From positions 1-20,267 of the forward strand of contig JBGPIK010000078.1 of assembly GCA_041484845.1 (NCBI GenBank): DNA of 20,267 nt, read 5' to 3'. The translations under genes and the position numbers were made by a program. The notes beneath the pieces were generated by a model. That model was not told where the DNA came from and ran no database searches. It worked only from the letters and a program-made list of their open reading frames with translations. Positions 1-8,289 of this stretch are shown here, piece by piece. This DNA comes from JBGPIK01 sp041484845. GTDB lineage: Bacteria > Desulfobacterota > Binatia > UBA9968. Position 1 is the first letter of the stretch. Each line of letters opens with the position of its first letter.

Positions 1-327
1 AAGCATCTTCTCACTCGGGGAGCGCAGGTGCTCGATCTTAACGAAAGGGTACGCCTCTTGAAACTTTCGGCTTAGGGCCAGGGAGTCCTCCGCAGTCGTG
101 CTTGAGTACCAGACCAGGCCACCCTCTTTTTTCGCCCCGTCACGGAGTTTGGTTTCCCTTTCGCTGCCGCGCCATTTGGAAATGGCTTGCAAGGCTGCTG
201 CACGGGTCTGAGCGGGCACAATCCCGGGTACGAGACTCATACAGATTAGGAGTACCCCGGCGTGCCATGCGGCCATCCTGTGGGTTTTTCTGCTCTCCAG
301 CGAACTCTTGCTTTTCGATCGCTTCAT
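1..327 (-). CDS. ABC-type solute-binding protein, N-terminal part (cut by window edge)
   Basis: This reading frame stays open for 109 codons from an ATG at 327 to the left edge, with no stop, so only the N-terminus is present. It begins with a basic stretch, then a hydrophobic segment (about residues 19-38, MAAWHAGVLLICMSLVPGIV) ending PAQ, which fits a Sec signal peptide. The mature start, with AKKEGGLVWYSSTTAEDS (residues 67-84) and FQEAYPFVKIEHLRSPSEKML, matches the opening of periplasmic iron-type or family-1 extracellular solute-binding proteins, where a 'KEGxVxWYxS' strand precedes 'F...YPxIKxE'. The role would be to deliver a ligand to an ABC importer in the inner membrane; the ligand cannot be told. 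The GGGAGGA ribosome site, 6-7 bases before the ATG, supports this start over the internal Met at residue 19. Family assignment is good; substrate is unknown. Confidence 0.8.
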   Translation of the reverse strand, partial: MKRSKSKSSLESRKTHRMAAWHAGVLLICMSLVPGIVPAQTRAAALQAISKWRGSERETKLRDGAKKEGGLVWYSSTTAEDSLALSRKFQEAYPFVKIEHLRSPSEKML

Positions 328-616
328 TGCTGATCCTCCCTCATTGCGCGCGGCGGCGTCTTTTGATGATTTATGCTATCGAATCGACGCTTATCTTGTA
401 CTCCCGACTTACCCCGCCGTGTCAAACGAAAACCGTGGCCGGTGCCGGAGTCGCGCCTTGGCGTTGCGATTGTTGTCAAATCAGACGACGTCGGATCGTG
501 AGATTGATTTCCGGATAAGTATCTCCATGGGTGGAAAGCGAATCGTTTGCGATAAAAGTTTTGTCCTCTGGATCAACGAAAAGAAGGCGCAGAGGAACGG
601 GCTAACTCATCCTCGA
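328..616. other. Intergenic, no gene recognised
   Basis: This lies between two minus-strand genes. I see only the ribosome site of the left gene (GGGAGGA on the minus strand, about 334-340). Overlapping plus-strand open frames here run antisense through the signal-peptide region and have no family resemblance, so they are not called. No strong terminator hairpin was seen. Confidence 0.5.
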
Positions 617-1069
617 TTACGCTCGGTCCAACAGCCCGAATTGCAGGATCATCCCCAACTCATCGCGGGTGACCCACTCTTCCATGATTTGCTGGTTGTC
701 AAAATTGAAAATCGCAATCGCATTCCAGGTCACGGTTTTGCCGGTAACGTCGTAAGTGCCTAGGCGGGAGCGCCATGTGCCGGCTCCCACTCCGCTATGC
801 GACAGTCGCGCGACCAAGCGATCGCCGCATCCGAAAAGGTCATGTATCTGGGTTTCAAACCGCGAAAAGGTCTCCTTGCGTCGTTGTGCTACGCCACGCA
901 CGCTGTCGATTCCCACGACCGTTCCGCCAGGGCGGTGCATAACGCACTGAAGGTGAAAGAGTTCCTCAACGAGTTCCACCTTTCCCTGGTCAAGCACTTC
1001 GTGGAAGTAGCGTCGTACCACCTGTTTTTCACCCGACAAATCCTTCGTCGAGTTTGTATCCACAGTCAT
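617..1069 (-). CDS. SnoaL-like ester cyclase / NTF2-fold protein
   Basis: The product has 150 residues with the small single-domain layout of SnoaL-like polyketide cyclase or 'ester cyclase' proteins. It has an N-terminal helix (KQVVRRYFHEVLDQGKVELVEELF), then the strand VMHRPGG, then 'G.DSVRGVAQRRKETFSRFETQIHDLFGCGDRLVARLSHSG' and a C-terminal 'NAIAIFNFDNQQIMEEWVTRDELGMILQFGL'. This family adopts an alpha+beta barrel. Most members outside antibiotic clusters have no known substrate, so no reaction is assigned. The frame is open 11 codons further upstream to 1102, but the ATG at 1069 has GGGAGGA about eight bases before it and is preferred. It points the same way as the solute-binding protein, about 290 bases away, and is divergent from the membrane protein at 1380. 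Confidence 0.8.
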   Translation of the reverse strand: MTVDTNSTKDLSGEKQVVRRYFHEVLDQGKVELVEELFHLQCVMHRPGGTVVGIDSVRGVAQRRKETFSRFETQIHDLFGCGDRLVARLSHSGVGAGTWRSRLGTYDVTGKTVTWNAIAIFNFDNQQIMEEWVTRDELGMILQFGLLDRA

Positions 1070-1143
1070 CTTGACGTCCTCCCGTGGTTGCCAACGTACC
1101 ACCCGGCGGCTCGTGCGCCAAGCAACGGACGATTGCCGGAACG

Positions 1144-1149
1144 ATTATA
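1144..1149 (-). promoter_or_regulatory. Candidate -10 box for the SnoaL-like gene
   Basis: Read on the minus strand this is a perfect TATAAT, about 75 bases before the ATG at 1069. No convincing -35 hexamer lies 16-18 bases upstream of it (a TTGTCT is 22 bases away). It is a plausible but unproven sigma-70-type promoter. Confidence 0.35.
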
Positions 1150-1267
1150 GTGTGTGAAGCGCGGTATCGAGAGACAAGGTCATTTCAGACTTGCGTATGA
1201 TTGAGGGTCATAATTGGGGCCAGGTCCAGTATCGCTGCATGCGCACCCAGAGGATCTCGCAAACAGC

Positions 1268-1296
1268 TTGACAACTGTATGCAAATTCAACAGAAT
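1268..1296 (+). promoter_or_regulatory. Sigma-70-type promoter for the membrane protein gene
   Basis: A perfect -35 hexamer TTGACA (1268-1273) is followed by exactly 17 bases and CAGAAT (1291-1296, four of six matches to TATAAT). Transcription would begin near 1303, giving a leader of about 75 bases before the ATG at 1380. Apart from this and the divergent -10 at 1144, the 310-base interval 1070-1379 shows nothing else I can name. Confidence 0.6.
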
Positions 1297-1379
1297 CCAC
1301 TGCGTATTTCTGACTTTGTAATTTATCTCGGTTAAGTCCAATCCTAGGCATCCGGTTCAGGAGAAGGCAAGGCTTGATA

Positions 1380-2447
1380 ATGAATTTCGATTCCATGAGT
1401 GTTTTCAAGCTAATCCTGGTGTTTGTCCTCTATTCTTTTCTGCCGCTGACCACGCTGACTTACTACTTTTCCCGACGCAATCGGAGGCTGGCTGAGGTCG
1501 ACCGTATCTTTTCGATTTTGAAAATTAATCCCGATTACAGAACGGTCTATGAGACTGAAAGGCTCGGTCAGTACCTGTGGGCGCTGGCCTATGCGTCGGT
1601 TGTGTCGTGTGTGGGTCTCGCGGTGCTCTTCTTGGGCCCCGAGATATTCCCGAACGCCGAATTTCCCGGAGTGAAACTGGGTGAGGTCGCGTTCCCGCAA
1701 AATGGCTCGAGGCTCGTAGTCGGAATGGCGTTTCTCGGCGCCTACCTGTGGGGGTTCCAGCATATTTTTCGCCGCTACGCATTAAACGATTTGCTCCCCA
1801 TGGTCTATTATGACCTCAGCATCGGGATGATCCTCGCTGCCACTATCGCCCTGGTAGTCTACAATGCTTACGCAGCGTTGGCCGGCGGCGGCGATTCCAA
1901 TGGTGGAATTACCTCGAATATATGGCCGACCCTGGCGTTTCTTATTGGCATATTTCCTCAACAAGGGTTGCGTTGGCTTACGGGTCGGATCCCCATGTTG
2001 ACTCCTGAGAACGATCCTTCCGTGCGCAAAATGCCTCTTGAAATGATCGAAGGCATCGAGACCCACGACATCCTTCGTCTGGAGGAACTGGGAATCGACA
2101 CTTGCTACGATCTTGCCAACGCTGATTTCGTGCCACTCATTCTCAAAACGCCGTACAGCGCACGGCAGTTGATCGATTGGATTCTGCAAGCAAAGTTGTG
2201 CATCTGCTTCGGCGACTCGGTGAAGGAGCTGCGGGAGCACGGCATCAGAAGCATCATCGACTTGGAGCCGTTGACGCAGGAGGAGATTGACGCACTTCCC
2301 TTAGAAACGACGGTCACCAAAGTAGCTTTGGAACGAGCTCACAACGCAATCAAGAACGATGCGGAGATCAAGCGCTTGCGCGAGGTGGGGCAGTTGGTGG
2401 GTAGGTTCTGGCGGCGCGACGACGAGTCCGCGCGTTCCGAGAGTTAA
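1380..2447 (+). CDS. Multi-pass membrane protein with helix-hairpin-helix-like cytoplasmic tail
   Basis: I do not recognise a named family. Counting from the ATG, the 355-residue product has five hydrophobic segments (about 8-30, 66-86, 112-130, 144-166 and 180-198). A hydrophilic tail follows from about residue 205 to the end. The tail holds two similar helical units. One is 'IEGIETHDILRLEELGIDTCYDLANAD' (223-249). The other is 'GDSVKELREHGIRSIIDLEPLTQEEIDAL' (278-306). Both have the '(I/V)..L...GI....DL' pattern of helix-hairpin-helix/SAM-like domains, which often bind DNA or other proteins. A TTG at 1374, two codons upstream in frame, is an alternative start: AGGAG at 1359-1363 is spaced 10 bases from the TTG but 16 from the ATG, while AAGG at 1369-1372 is seven from the ATG. 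A good promoter lies at 1268-1296. Function is not assigned. Confidence 0.75.
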   Translation: MNFDSMSVFKLILVFVLYSFLPLTTLTYYFSRRNRRLAEVDRIFSILKINPDYRTVYETERLGQYLWALAYASVVSCVGLAVLFLGPEIFPNAEFPGVKLGEVAFPQNGSRLVVGMAFLGAYLWGFQHIFRRYALNDLLPMVYYDLSIGMILAATIALVVYNAYAALAGGGDSNGGITSNIWPTLAFLIGIFPQQGLRWLTGRIPMLTPENDPSVRKMPLEMIEGIETHDILRLEELGIDTCYDLANADFVPLILKTPYSARQLIDWILQAKLCICFGDSVKELREHGIRSIIDLEPLTQEEIDALPLETTVTKVALERAHNAIKNDAEIKRLREVGQLVGRFWRRDDESARSES

Positions 2448-2675
2448 GCGTTGAGTAATCTGTTGTGCTTCGAGTCTAGACCCGCCCCATCATTGCTCCC
2501 CCTGGGCCTGCAGCGCACTTACCTGTCGCGACTCATAAAAGATCCCCGCCTCAGCTAAGTTTCCTCGTCCAAATTCCATTGGCCGGTTGTAAGCCCCCTC
2601 GTTTGAGGAAGCTATCCCGCTGCGCCGCAAACTCTGGGCGCCCAAGGGGTGACACGCGCTGCGCAAACATTGGAC

Positions 2676-2704
2676 TTGTCAATATTCCTTGATTTGGCTA
2701 GTAT
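2676..2704 (+). promoter_or_regulatory. Sigma-70-type promoter for the FadL-family gene
   Basis: TTGTCA (2676-2681, one mismatch to TTGACA), a 17-base spacer and TAGTAT (2699-2704) form a good match to a vegetative promoter. The predicted start near 2711 gives a short leader of about 29 bases before the ATG at 2740. The rest of the 2448-2739 gap shows nothing recognisable. Confidence 0.5.
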
Positions 2705-2739
2705 CCGGCGCCAGGTAAACGACTCGGCGAGATACCGCG

Positions 2740-4089
2740 ATGCTCGTGCTCCTTTTTGTGCTATCGGGCTTTTTCTTTCCATTCGCTGCACAGGCGGATG
2801 GTTTTCGTAATCCATTTCAGAATGCGGCTGCCATGGCGCAAGGCAACGCCTTTGCGGCTCAGGCCGATGATGCCTCGGCGGTTTTCTACAACCCTGCCGG
2901 CATGACTCAGTTGCACGGCGTCCAATTCCTCGCCGGTATTGAATTCCTGAATGTCCATACGCACTTTCAAAACGCTAGCGGCGCAACGACTCACAATGAC
3001 CTTGGCGGCCCGTTCGGCATGCCGCCGCCCGGCCAGCTCTTTCTCACGGCTACGCCCAAAGACCTTGGGGCACCCTGGCTCGGCAATCTCGCGCTGGGGC
3101 TCGGCTTGCAGAATCTTTTCGGCTTCGCGTCGAACTACCCGGTGAACGGCCCGCTGCGAACCGCTATCACTTCTTCCGCCTTGCCATTGCTCGACATCAA
3201 GCCGACTGTGGCCTACCGCCTCTCCGACTGGCTCTCTCTTGGATTGGGCGCGGACATCTTTACGTTCTGGGACAGCGTGCTCGGAGGAGCCACACAGAAG
3301 TTTATCTCTCCTGGCTTGCCCGGCATGCCGGCTGGCGCCCACGTCAAGATCACAGGTTCCGGTACCACGGCCGGCGTCAACGCCAGCGCGTTGCTCACGC
3401 TGCTCCGCACGGACAAAGGCGATCCCCGCCTGAACCTCGGCTTTATCTGGCGCAGCCAATCGGATCTGTCGCTGGACGGAGATCTGCGATTGAATGACAC
3501 CCGCGTCGCCAAGGCGTACTCTGGCCTTCATTTTCCCGACATTTTTACAGCAGGAGTCGCGGTCTGGCCGCAGCGAGACTCCGCGCGCGAGTGGAAAGTG
3601 GAGTCGGACCTGGATTACGTCCGTTGGAGCGAGATTCATAGCATCGACTTTCATTTTTCCAACGGTGTTACTTTCAAGAACCCGCAGGAGTGGAGAGATG
3701 CGGTTTCCGTCGGCATTGGCACGGAATACAAATGGTTGCGCTTGCATAATTTGCCGGATTGGGATCTGGCGCTGCGCGCGGGCTATCTGTGGTCGATGAC
3801 ACCGGTGCCGGACAAAAATTTCAATCCCGCCTTTCCCGACTCGAACGCCCATGTATTGTCGTTCGGTTTTGGATTGACCTGTCATCCCGGAGGAAAATTT
3901 TTGGGATTCAAGGAGTGCGGTCATGCGGGAGAAGCGAGATCTATGCGGGAAAGGATCGGAATAGATCTCGCCTACCAGATCCTCCTGTTTGAGCCGCGCA
4001 CGGTAGGGGGCAATCCCAATCCGGTCGTGAACGGAAAATATCAGAGTATCAATCAGGCCGTTAGTTTAACTTTTCGGGTCGGCTTTTGA
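2740..4089 (+). CDS. FadL/OMPP1/TodX-family outer-membrane transport protein
   Basis: The 449-residue product has a clear signal peptide (residues 1-19, ending AAQA before DGF). The mature N-terminus is hallmark FadL: 'GFRNPFQNAAAMAQGNAFAAQADDASAVFYNPAGM', with NPAGM at 51-55. The rest alternates aromatic and polar strand segments and ends in an aromatic residue (FRVGF), as outer-membrane beta-barrels do. FadL relatives let long-chain fatty acids or other hydrophobic compounds such as aromatics and alkanes cross the outer membrane; the ligand here is unknown. Length is normal for the family. The ATG at 2740 is the first start after an in-frame TAA 15 codons upstream; its ribosome site is weak. 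A promoter sits 36 bases ahead. A long antisense frame (2761-3924) lies wholly opposite this gene and is a shadow. Confidence 0.92.
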   Translation: MLVLLFVLSGFFFPFAAQADGFRNPFQNAAAMAQGNAFAAQADDASAVFYNPAGMTQLHGVQFLAGIEFLNVHTHFQNASGATTHNDLGGPFGMPPPGQLFLTATPKDLGAPWLGNLALGLGLQNLFGFASNYPVNGPLRTAITSSALPLLDIKPTVAYRLSDWLSLGLGADIFTFWDSVLGGATQKFISPGLPGMPAGAHVKITGSGTTAGVNASALLTLLRTDKGDPRLNLGFIWRSQSDLSLDGDLRLNDTRVAKAYSGLHFPDIFTAGVAVWPQRDSAREWKVESDLDYVRWSEIHSIDFHFSNGVTFKNPQEWRDAVSVGIGTEYKWLRLHNLPDWDLALRAGYLWSMTPVPDKNFNPAFPDSNAHVLSFGFGLTCHPGGKFLGFKECGHAGEARSMRERIGIDLAYQILLFEPRTVGGNPNPVVNGKYQSINQAVSLTFRVGF

Positions 4090-4118
4090 CGAGTATCGCT
4101 GCAGAGAAACGGCGGACG

Positions 4119-4300
4119 CCCCCTTCTTCTCTCCCCCGCGAGAAGAGACTGTGTCGTAATATAGTTGACGCCGTATGAACCGTTCTCATGTCATTTCGAA
4201 CGCAGTGAGAAATCTAAGATCCCTCACATTCGTTCGGGATGACAAACTGATGTTTTGGACATTACGACACAGTCTCGAAGGGGGGAGATATAAGAGGGGG
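4119..4300. repeat. MITE-like nested inverted-repeat element
   Basis: The ends begin with CCCCC and finish with GGGGG and are imperfect inverted repeats of about 40 bases. Inside them a perfect 16-bp pair is visible: GAGACTGTGTCGTAAT at 4145-4160 and its complement at 4261-4276. Inside that lies a second, independent inverted repeat (4189-4244) with arms TGTCATTTCGAACGCAGTGAG-like and CTCACATTCGTTCGGGATGACA-like. No open reading frame is present, so if mobile it would be non-autonomous. No target duplication was seen. It lies between the FadL-family gene and the large regulator, ending 54 bases before the regulator's ATG. Confidence 0.7.
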
Positions 4301-4354
4301 TGAACTGATGTTACCGCTGAGATACGGAGAAACGCTGAGGCGAATTATTTCTTT

Positions 4355-7300
4355 ATGGCTCTAGCCAAAACCACACGACCTACGGTAACGGGTAGCTTGG
4401 CCAGGCCGCGGTTGTTCCGCTGGCTCGATCACGCTCGCAAGGCGCCGGTCACCTGGGTATCTGCGCCGCCCGGGTCCGGCAAGACCGTATTAGTCGCGAG
4501 CTATGTGGCTACGCGAAAATTACCTGGTTGCTGGTACCAGATGGATGACGCTGACAACGATCTTGCGACGTTCTTTTATTTCTTGGGATTGGCAGCGTCG
4601 AAGCGACGCCGGCCATTGCCGCTATTCACACCTGAATACCGTCAGGGGATCTCTACATTTACGCGGAACTTTTTTCGCGAGCTGTACAGCCGCTTGAAGA
4701 CTCCCTTCGTTCTTGTCTTTGACAACTACCAGGAAGTGTCCGTTGATTCGGAGCTTCACGACGTGATGCGCGACGCCGTTCTGGAGTTGCCGCAGGGAGG
4801 ACGCGCGATCTTTATCAGCCGGAGCGATCCACCGGCGAGCTTCGCGCGGCTGCGGGCCCAGCAAGCGCTGGAGATTCTTGGCTGGCCTGAGATTCGATTC
4901 ACAGAGGCGGAGATGAGTGGGTTGGTTCGGAAGCTGGCGCTGGGACGGCGCAAAGAAACGATCCCTCAACTCTATGAATCAGCGGATGGTTGGGCTGCGG
5001 GACTTGTCCTGCTGCTTGAGCATCAGGGGAACGGCCACGCAGCATCGAATCAAGGGAAGCAGTCCTCTGAAGTGCTCTTCGACTATTTCGCTGGAGAGAT
5101 CTTCAAAAAATTTGCTCCCGAGACAAAAGAGGTATTGCTTCAGACGGCGTTCTTGCCGCGAGTGACGGCATCGATGGCAGAGAAACTCACCGGGCAACTG
5201 ACGGCCGGTCAGGTTCTTGCCGATCTTCACCGGCAAAATTACTTCACGAACGGAAGAATGGCTGGTGAGCTGATTTATGAGTATCATCCGCTGTTCCGCG
5301 AGTTCCTATTATCGCAGGGTGAAAAAGAATACACCGTTGAGCGTCGAGGCGAGATCCGCCGCGGCGCCGCAAATCTCGCCGAGGCTGCCGGCCAAGTCGA
5401 GGCGGCAGTCGAGCTTTTCCGCGATGCCGAGGATTGGGAAGGGCTTACGCGATTGATATGTAGCCATGCACCGATGCTGCTTTCGCAAGGGCGCGTACAA
5501 ACCCTGGAAGCGTGGCTGCACATGCTGCCGGCTGTGATTTTTGACGAAGTGCCTTGGCTTCTCTATTGGCGCGGTATCTGCGGACTGGGATGGAGACATG
5601 AGGGGTCTCGGCGCGATTTCGAGCCCGCTCTCTCACTCTTTCGCCACCAGCGAGACACGGCCGGAATCTTTCTCGCCTGGTCGGCTGTAGTCATTTCATA
5701 TATCTTCGAAGCCCACTCACAACCCCTGGACTCCTGGATCACGCTGATAGACGAGCTAATGCAGGAGGCTCAAGGCTTTCCCTCTAAGGAGGTCGAGGCG
5801 CAAGTAGCGACGAGCATGCTGGCGGCGATTACGTGGCGCCAGCCAGCCCATCCCGATGGATCCTACTGGGCCGAGCGCGCCCTCGAACTGACGCGCCACC
5901 ACCCCGACCTGGGACTCCGAACCTTGATGGCATACGGCTGGATGGCCTATCACTGGCAACTCGGCGATGTGGAGAAGGCATCCCTTGTAATCGATGATAT
6001 GCGCAAATTGATACGTGCCCCAGACGTACCGCCGTACGTCGTGTTATGGGCCGGTAACGTTGTCGCGTCCTACGAATGGATGTCTGCATCGCCGTCGTGC
6101 TGCGGCCTGGTCGCTGAACTGCTTGAGATCGCGGAAAAAAACGGCGTGATCCATGCCGTGAATTACAGCCTTCTGAGGATCGGGATTATCGCGGCTCTCG
6201 ATCACGGTGATCTCACGACGGCCGCAACCTGGATGCGTCAAACGGAAAAGGACTTGCCGCGCCTCGGCCCCAATTTCCACTGCTGGTACCATAGTTGCGC
6301 TGTTCGCGAGGCCCTCATTCGGGGCGACATCGGGCGGGCATGGGCCCACCAGCCGGAGATGCTGAGGTTCGGACTCGATAGCGGCTGGCCGCTGGATGAG
6401 GCATCGGTAAGGCTTCTTTCAGCGCAGATCCAACAGGCCCGCGATGAGGGCGGAGCAGCGCGAGAGCACCTGGAGCGTGCGCTGGAGATCGGCCGCGCGA
6501 TGCACAGTTCCTATGTCGAGTTCATGGCTAGACTGATGGAAGCCGAGCTTCGTTTCGCAAACGGCGAAGAAGATGCTGGCCTCGGCGCGCTGTGCACCGC
6601 CATGGCACTTGGCAAAGCCGGCGGCTTTGTCAACACGCAAATATGGATTCCCGCGGTCATGGCGAAGCTCTGCGCCAAAGCCCTCGAAGCGGGCATCGAA
6701 GTCGATTACGTGCGCGGCCTTGTGCGCAAGCGAAACCTCGTGCCGGAAGAGCCGCCGGTCGATATCGAGGCATGGCCGTGGCCGGTGAAGGTCTTCACAC
6801 TCGGGCGATTCGAAATTCTGAAGGACGACAAACCGATACAATTCTCGAGAAAAGTGCAGAAAAAACCACTGGCGCTTCTTAAAGCGATCATTGCCTTCGG
6901 CGGGCGTGCCGTACGGGAAGAAACGCTGATTGATTCTCTGTGGCCTGAAGCGGACGGGGATGCGGCGCATTTTGCTTTGACCAGCGCGATTCATCGCTTA
7001 CGCCAGCTTCTCGGTCATGAAGAGGCTATCATCCGAATGGACAACGAGCTAAGCCTGAATAACCGCTATTGCTGGGTCGACGCATGGGCCTTTGAGCGCC
7101 TGCTCACGCGAGCTGGTGGCGTTCTGTCACATCCCGTCAAAAATAGCCAAGGTTGGACTGAATACCTCCGCTTGGTGCATAGCGCAGCCCAGCTCTATCG
7201 GGGTCCGTTCCTCGGCGGTGATGCAGAGGCTCCATGGGCAACAACGCTGGCGGATCGGCTTCGCCGCCGGTTCCTGAGAGAGCATATTCACGCGGGCGAG

Positions 7301-7531
7301 TACCGGGAGCAGAACGGACAGTGGCAGGAAGCTGTCAACTGCTACGAGTCAGGGCTGCGAGTGGACGCTTGCGCCGAAGATGTGTGCCGCCGCCTGATGA
7401 ACGCGTATCATCATCTTGGCCGCCCGACTGAAGTTCTCGCCGTGTACCGCCGCTGCCGTGAAGCGCTCGCTAATCAATTAAGTGTAAACCCGTCTGTCGA
7501 GACCGAATCGCTGCTCAAGCGGCTGAGGTAA
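4355..7531 (+). CDS. MalT-like STAND ATPase transcriptional regulator with OmpR-type winged helix and BTAD
   Basis: The product has 1058 residues. Near the N-terminus is a P-loop ATPase of the STAND/MalT type: Walker A APPGSGKT (37-44, Lys43) and a Walker B strand FVLVFDN (118-124, Asp123). A long helical TPR-like middle follows (about 330-800). The C-terminus holds an OmpR/PhoB-type winged helix (about 811-905, starting KVFTLGRFEI, with 'LLKAIIAFGG...EETLIDSLWPEADGDAA..ALTSAIHRLRQLLG') and a bacterial transcriptional activator domain (about 935-1055, 'AAQLYRGPFLGGD...CAEDVCRRLMNAYHHLGRPTEVLAVYRRCREAL'). MalT itself ends in a LuxR-type helix-turn-helix, so this is the MalT body with a SARP-type output. 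Such proteins are thought to bind an inducer through the TPR part, multimerise with ATP and activate promoters. The C-terminus is closely similar to the separate protein at 8651. The ribosome site is weak. Inducer and targets are unknown. Confidence 0.88.
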   Translation: MALAKTTRPTVTGSLARPRLFRWLDHARKAPVTWVSAPPGSGKTVLVASYVATRKLPGCWYQMDDADNDLATFFYFLGLAASKRRRPLPLFTPEYRQGISTFTRNFFRELYSRLKTPFVLVFDNYQEVSVDSELHDVMRDAVLELPQGGRAIFISRSDPPASFARLRAQQALEILGWPEIRFTEAEMSGLVRKLALGRRKETIPQLYESADGWAAGLVLLLEHQGNGHAASNQGKQSSEVLFDYFAGEIFKKFAPETKEVLLQTAFLPRVTASMAEKLTGQLTAGQVLADLHRQNYFTNGRMAGELIYEYHPLFREFLLSQGEKEYTVERRGEIRRGAANLAEAAGQVEAAVELFRDAEDWEGLTRLICSHAPMLLSQGRVQTLEAWLHMLPAVIFDEVPWLLYWRGICGLGWRHEGSRRDFEPALSLFRHQRDTAGIFLAWSAVVISYIFEAHSQPLDSWITLIDELMQEAQGFPSKEVEAQVATSMLAAITWRQPAHPDGSYWAERALELTRHHPDLGLRTLMAYGWMAYHWQLGDVEKASLVIDDMRKLIRAPDVPPYVVLWAGNVVASYEWMSASPSCCGLVAELLEIAEKNGVIHAVNYSLLRIGIIAALDHGDLTTAATWMRQTEKDLPRLGPNFHCWYHSCAVREALIRGDIGRAWAHQPEMLRFGLDSGWPLDEASVRLLSAQIQQARDEGGAAREHLERALEIGRAMHSSYVEFMARLMEAELRFANGEEDAGLGALCTAMALGKAGGFVNTQIWIPAVMAKLCAKALEAGIEVDYVRGLVRKRNLVPEEPPVDIEAWPWPVKVFTLGRFEILKDDKPIQFSRKVQKKPLALLKAIIAFGGRAVREETLIDSLWPEADGDAAHFALTSAIHRLRQLLGHEEAIIRMDNELSLNNRYCWVDAWAFERLLTRAGGVLSHPVKNSQGWTEYLRLVHSAAQLYRGPFLGGDAEAPWATTLADRLRRRFLREHIHAGEYREQNGQWQEAVNCYESGLRVDACAEDVCRRLMNAYHHLGRPTEVLAVYRRCREALANQLSVNPSVETESLLKRLR

Positions 7532-7593
7532 ACTAGCAGGGATCTCGACGAAGGCGGTTACGCGGTGGATGCCCGCAGATCGCCCCGCCACCG

Positions 7594-8061
7594 TCATGCC
7601 GCTGGTCTTACGACACTCCACTCAATATTGCACCCCAAAACTGAGAGCAAGCGGAGCATTTCATCCACGGACTTACGATAATTAGACGAATCGAGCAGCC
7701 GATAGAATTGGCTAGGGGATGTTCTTAATCTACGAATCACTTCCTGCTTGCTCAAGCCCGAGTCTTTCATTGCCTTAATGGCTTCTACGGTTAATTTGTG
7801 CAGCGTTATCTTTCTCAAGAACTCCGGATCCCTATTGTAATCTAGAAAGGCATCCAGATGGACCGAATCTTCCTGGCCCGAGGAAAGCCGGTAAGTAATG
7901 GCCCTCCGTCCAAGCTCGGAATCAACGTAGGCGTCGGTGATTTTATTGCGAGGGGTTGGCTTTACTCGAAGCTGGGCGAAGGGAAGGCTGAGAACGCCTT
8001 TATGGGTTTCAATTTCAATATTTTTTTTCCTGTTATTTATCCTGACATCCCTGATATTCAT
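7594..8061 (-). CDS. DUF2442-like N-terminus plus HTH protein, probable antitoxin-like partner
   Basis: The product has 155 residues. The N-terminal half ('MNIRDVRINNRKKNIEIETHKGVLSLPFAQLRVKP...DAYVDSELGRRAITYRLSSGQEDSVHLDAFLDYN') looks like a DUF2442-type domain. The C-terminal part (about 88-150, 'LTVEAIKAMKDSGLSKQEVIRRLRTSPSQFYRLLDSSNYRKSVDEMLRLLSVLG') has the shape of an XRE-like helix-turn-helix, so DNA binding is likely. Its ATG overlaps the stop of the upstream DUF4160-like frame in an ATGA arrangement, which indicates translational coupling, and GAGGGA sits six bases ahead. DUF4160 and DUF2442-like genes commonly occur side by side and are suspected toxin-antitoxin modules. The gene is convergent with the large regulator, 62 bases apart. 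The role is inferred from context only. Confidence 0.72.
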   Translation of the reverse strand: MNIRDVRINNRKKNIEIETHKGVLSLPFAQLRVKPTPRNKITDAYVDSELGRRAITYRLSSGQEDSVHLDAFLDYNRDPEFLRKITLHKLTVEAIKAMKDSGLSKQEVIRRLRTSPSQFYRLLDSSNYRKSVDEMLRLLSVLGCNIEWSVVRPAA

Positions 8062-8252
8062 AATCGTCCCTCACTGACAAGTTCAGCAATGAGCTTCTTG
8101 ATTTTCTTAGTTGCTTTACCTTTCATTTCCGCTTGGGCTTCAAGGTTCCACTTAAGGACCTCTTTGCCTTGGTTGAAAACGTGAACATGTTTGGGATCAT
8201 GATCTCCTGCTCAAGTGATAAAAACATACCCGCCGCGCCTAATCTTGCCCAC
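8058..8252 (-). pseudogene. DUF4160-like gene interrupted by an in-frame TGA
   Basis: This frame is too short and broken to appear as one open frame. From a GTG at 8252 it reads MGKIRRGGYVFIT, then TGA (8211-8213), then AGDHDPKHVHVFNQGKEVLKWNLE and on to KIKKLIAELVSEGRL and a final TGA at 8058-8060. Family members read 'RRGGYVF.TW.GDH.P.HVHVF.....V..W.L', so the TGA stands where Trp (TGG) is expected: a single-base nonsense change. The remaining 64 sense codons are all in one frame. The frame overlaps the downstream HTH gene by ATGA. A TAA lies directly before the GTG, which fixes the start. A sequencing error is possible. Confidence 0.7.
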
Positions 8253-8289
8253 TTAGATTAATCTTTCAACTCCACCCGGTTAGCCAAAC

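Noticed and set aside
395..425. Minus-strand TTGACA (420-425) with TACAAG (395-400) as a promoter for the solute-binding protein
   Set aside because: The 19-base spacer is too long for a convincing sigma-70 promoter and the -10 is a weak match.
102..763. Two overlapping plus-strand open frames near the left edge
   Set aside because: They run antisense to the solute-binding protein's signal region and the SnoaL-like gene's end, and show no recognisable domain.
2761..3924. Minus-strand open frame of 387 codons opposite the FadL-family gene
   Set aside because: It lies entirely antisense to a well-supported gene, is rich in Arg, Gln and Val as mirror frames are, and shows no family motifs.
7532..7593. 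Bidirectional terminator between the convergent genes
   Set aside because: Only a six-base stem (CGGTGG/CCACCG) with a long loop and no T-run is visible.
8211..8213. TGA in the DUF4160-like gene read as selenocysteine
   Set aside because: Relatives carry Trp here, not Cys, and no selenocysteine insertion hairpin was evident; a nonsense change is simpler.
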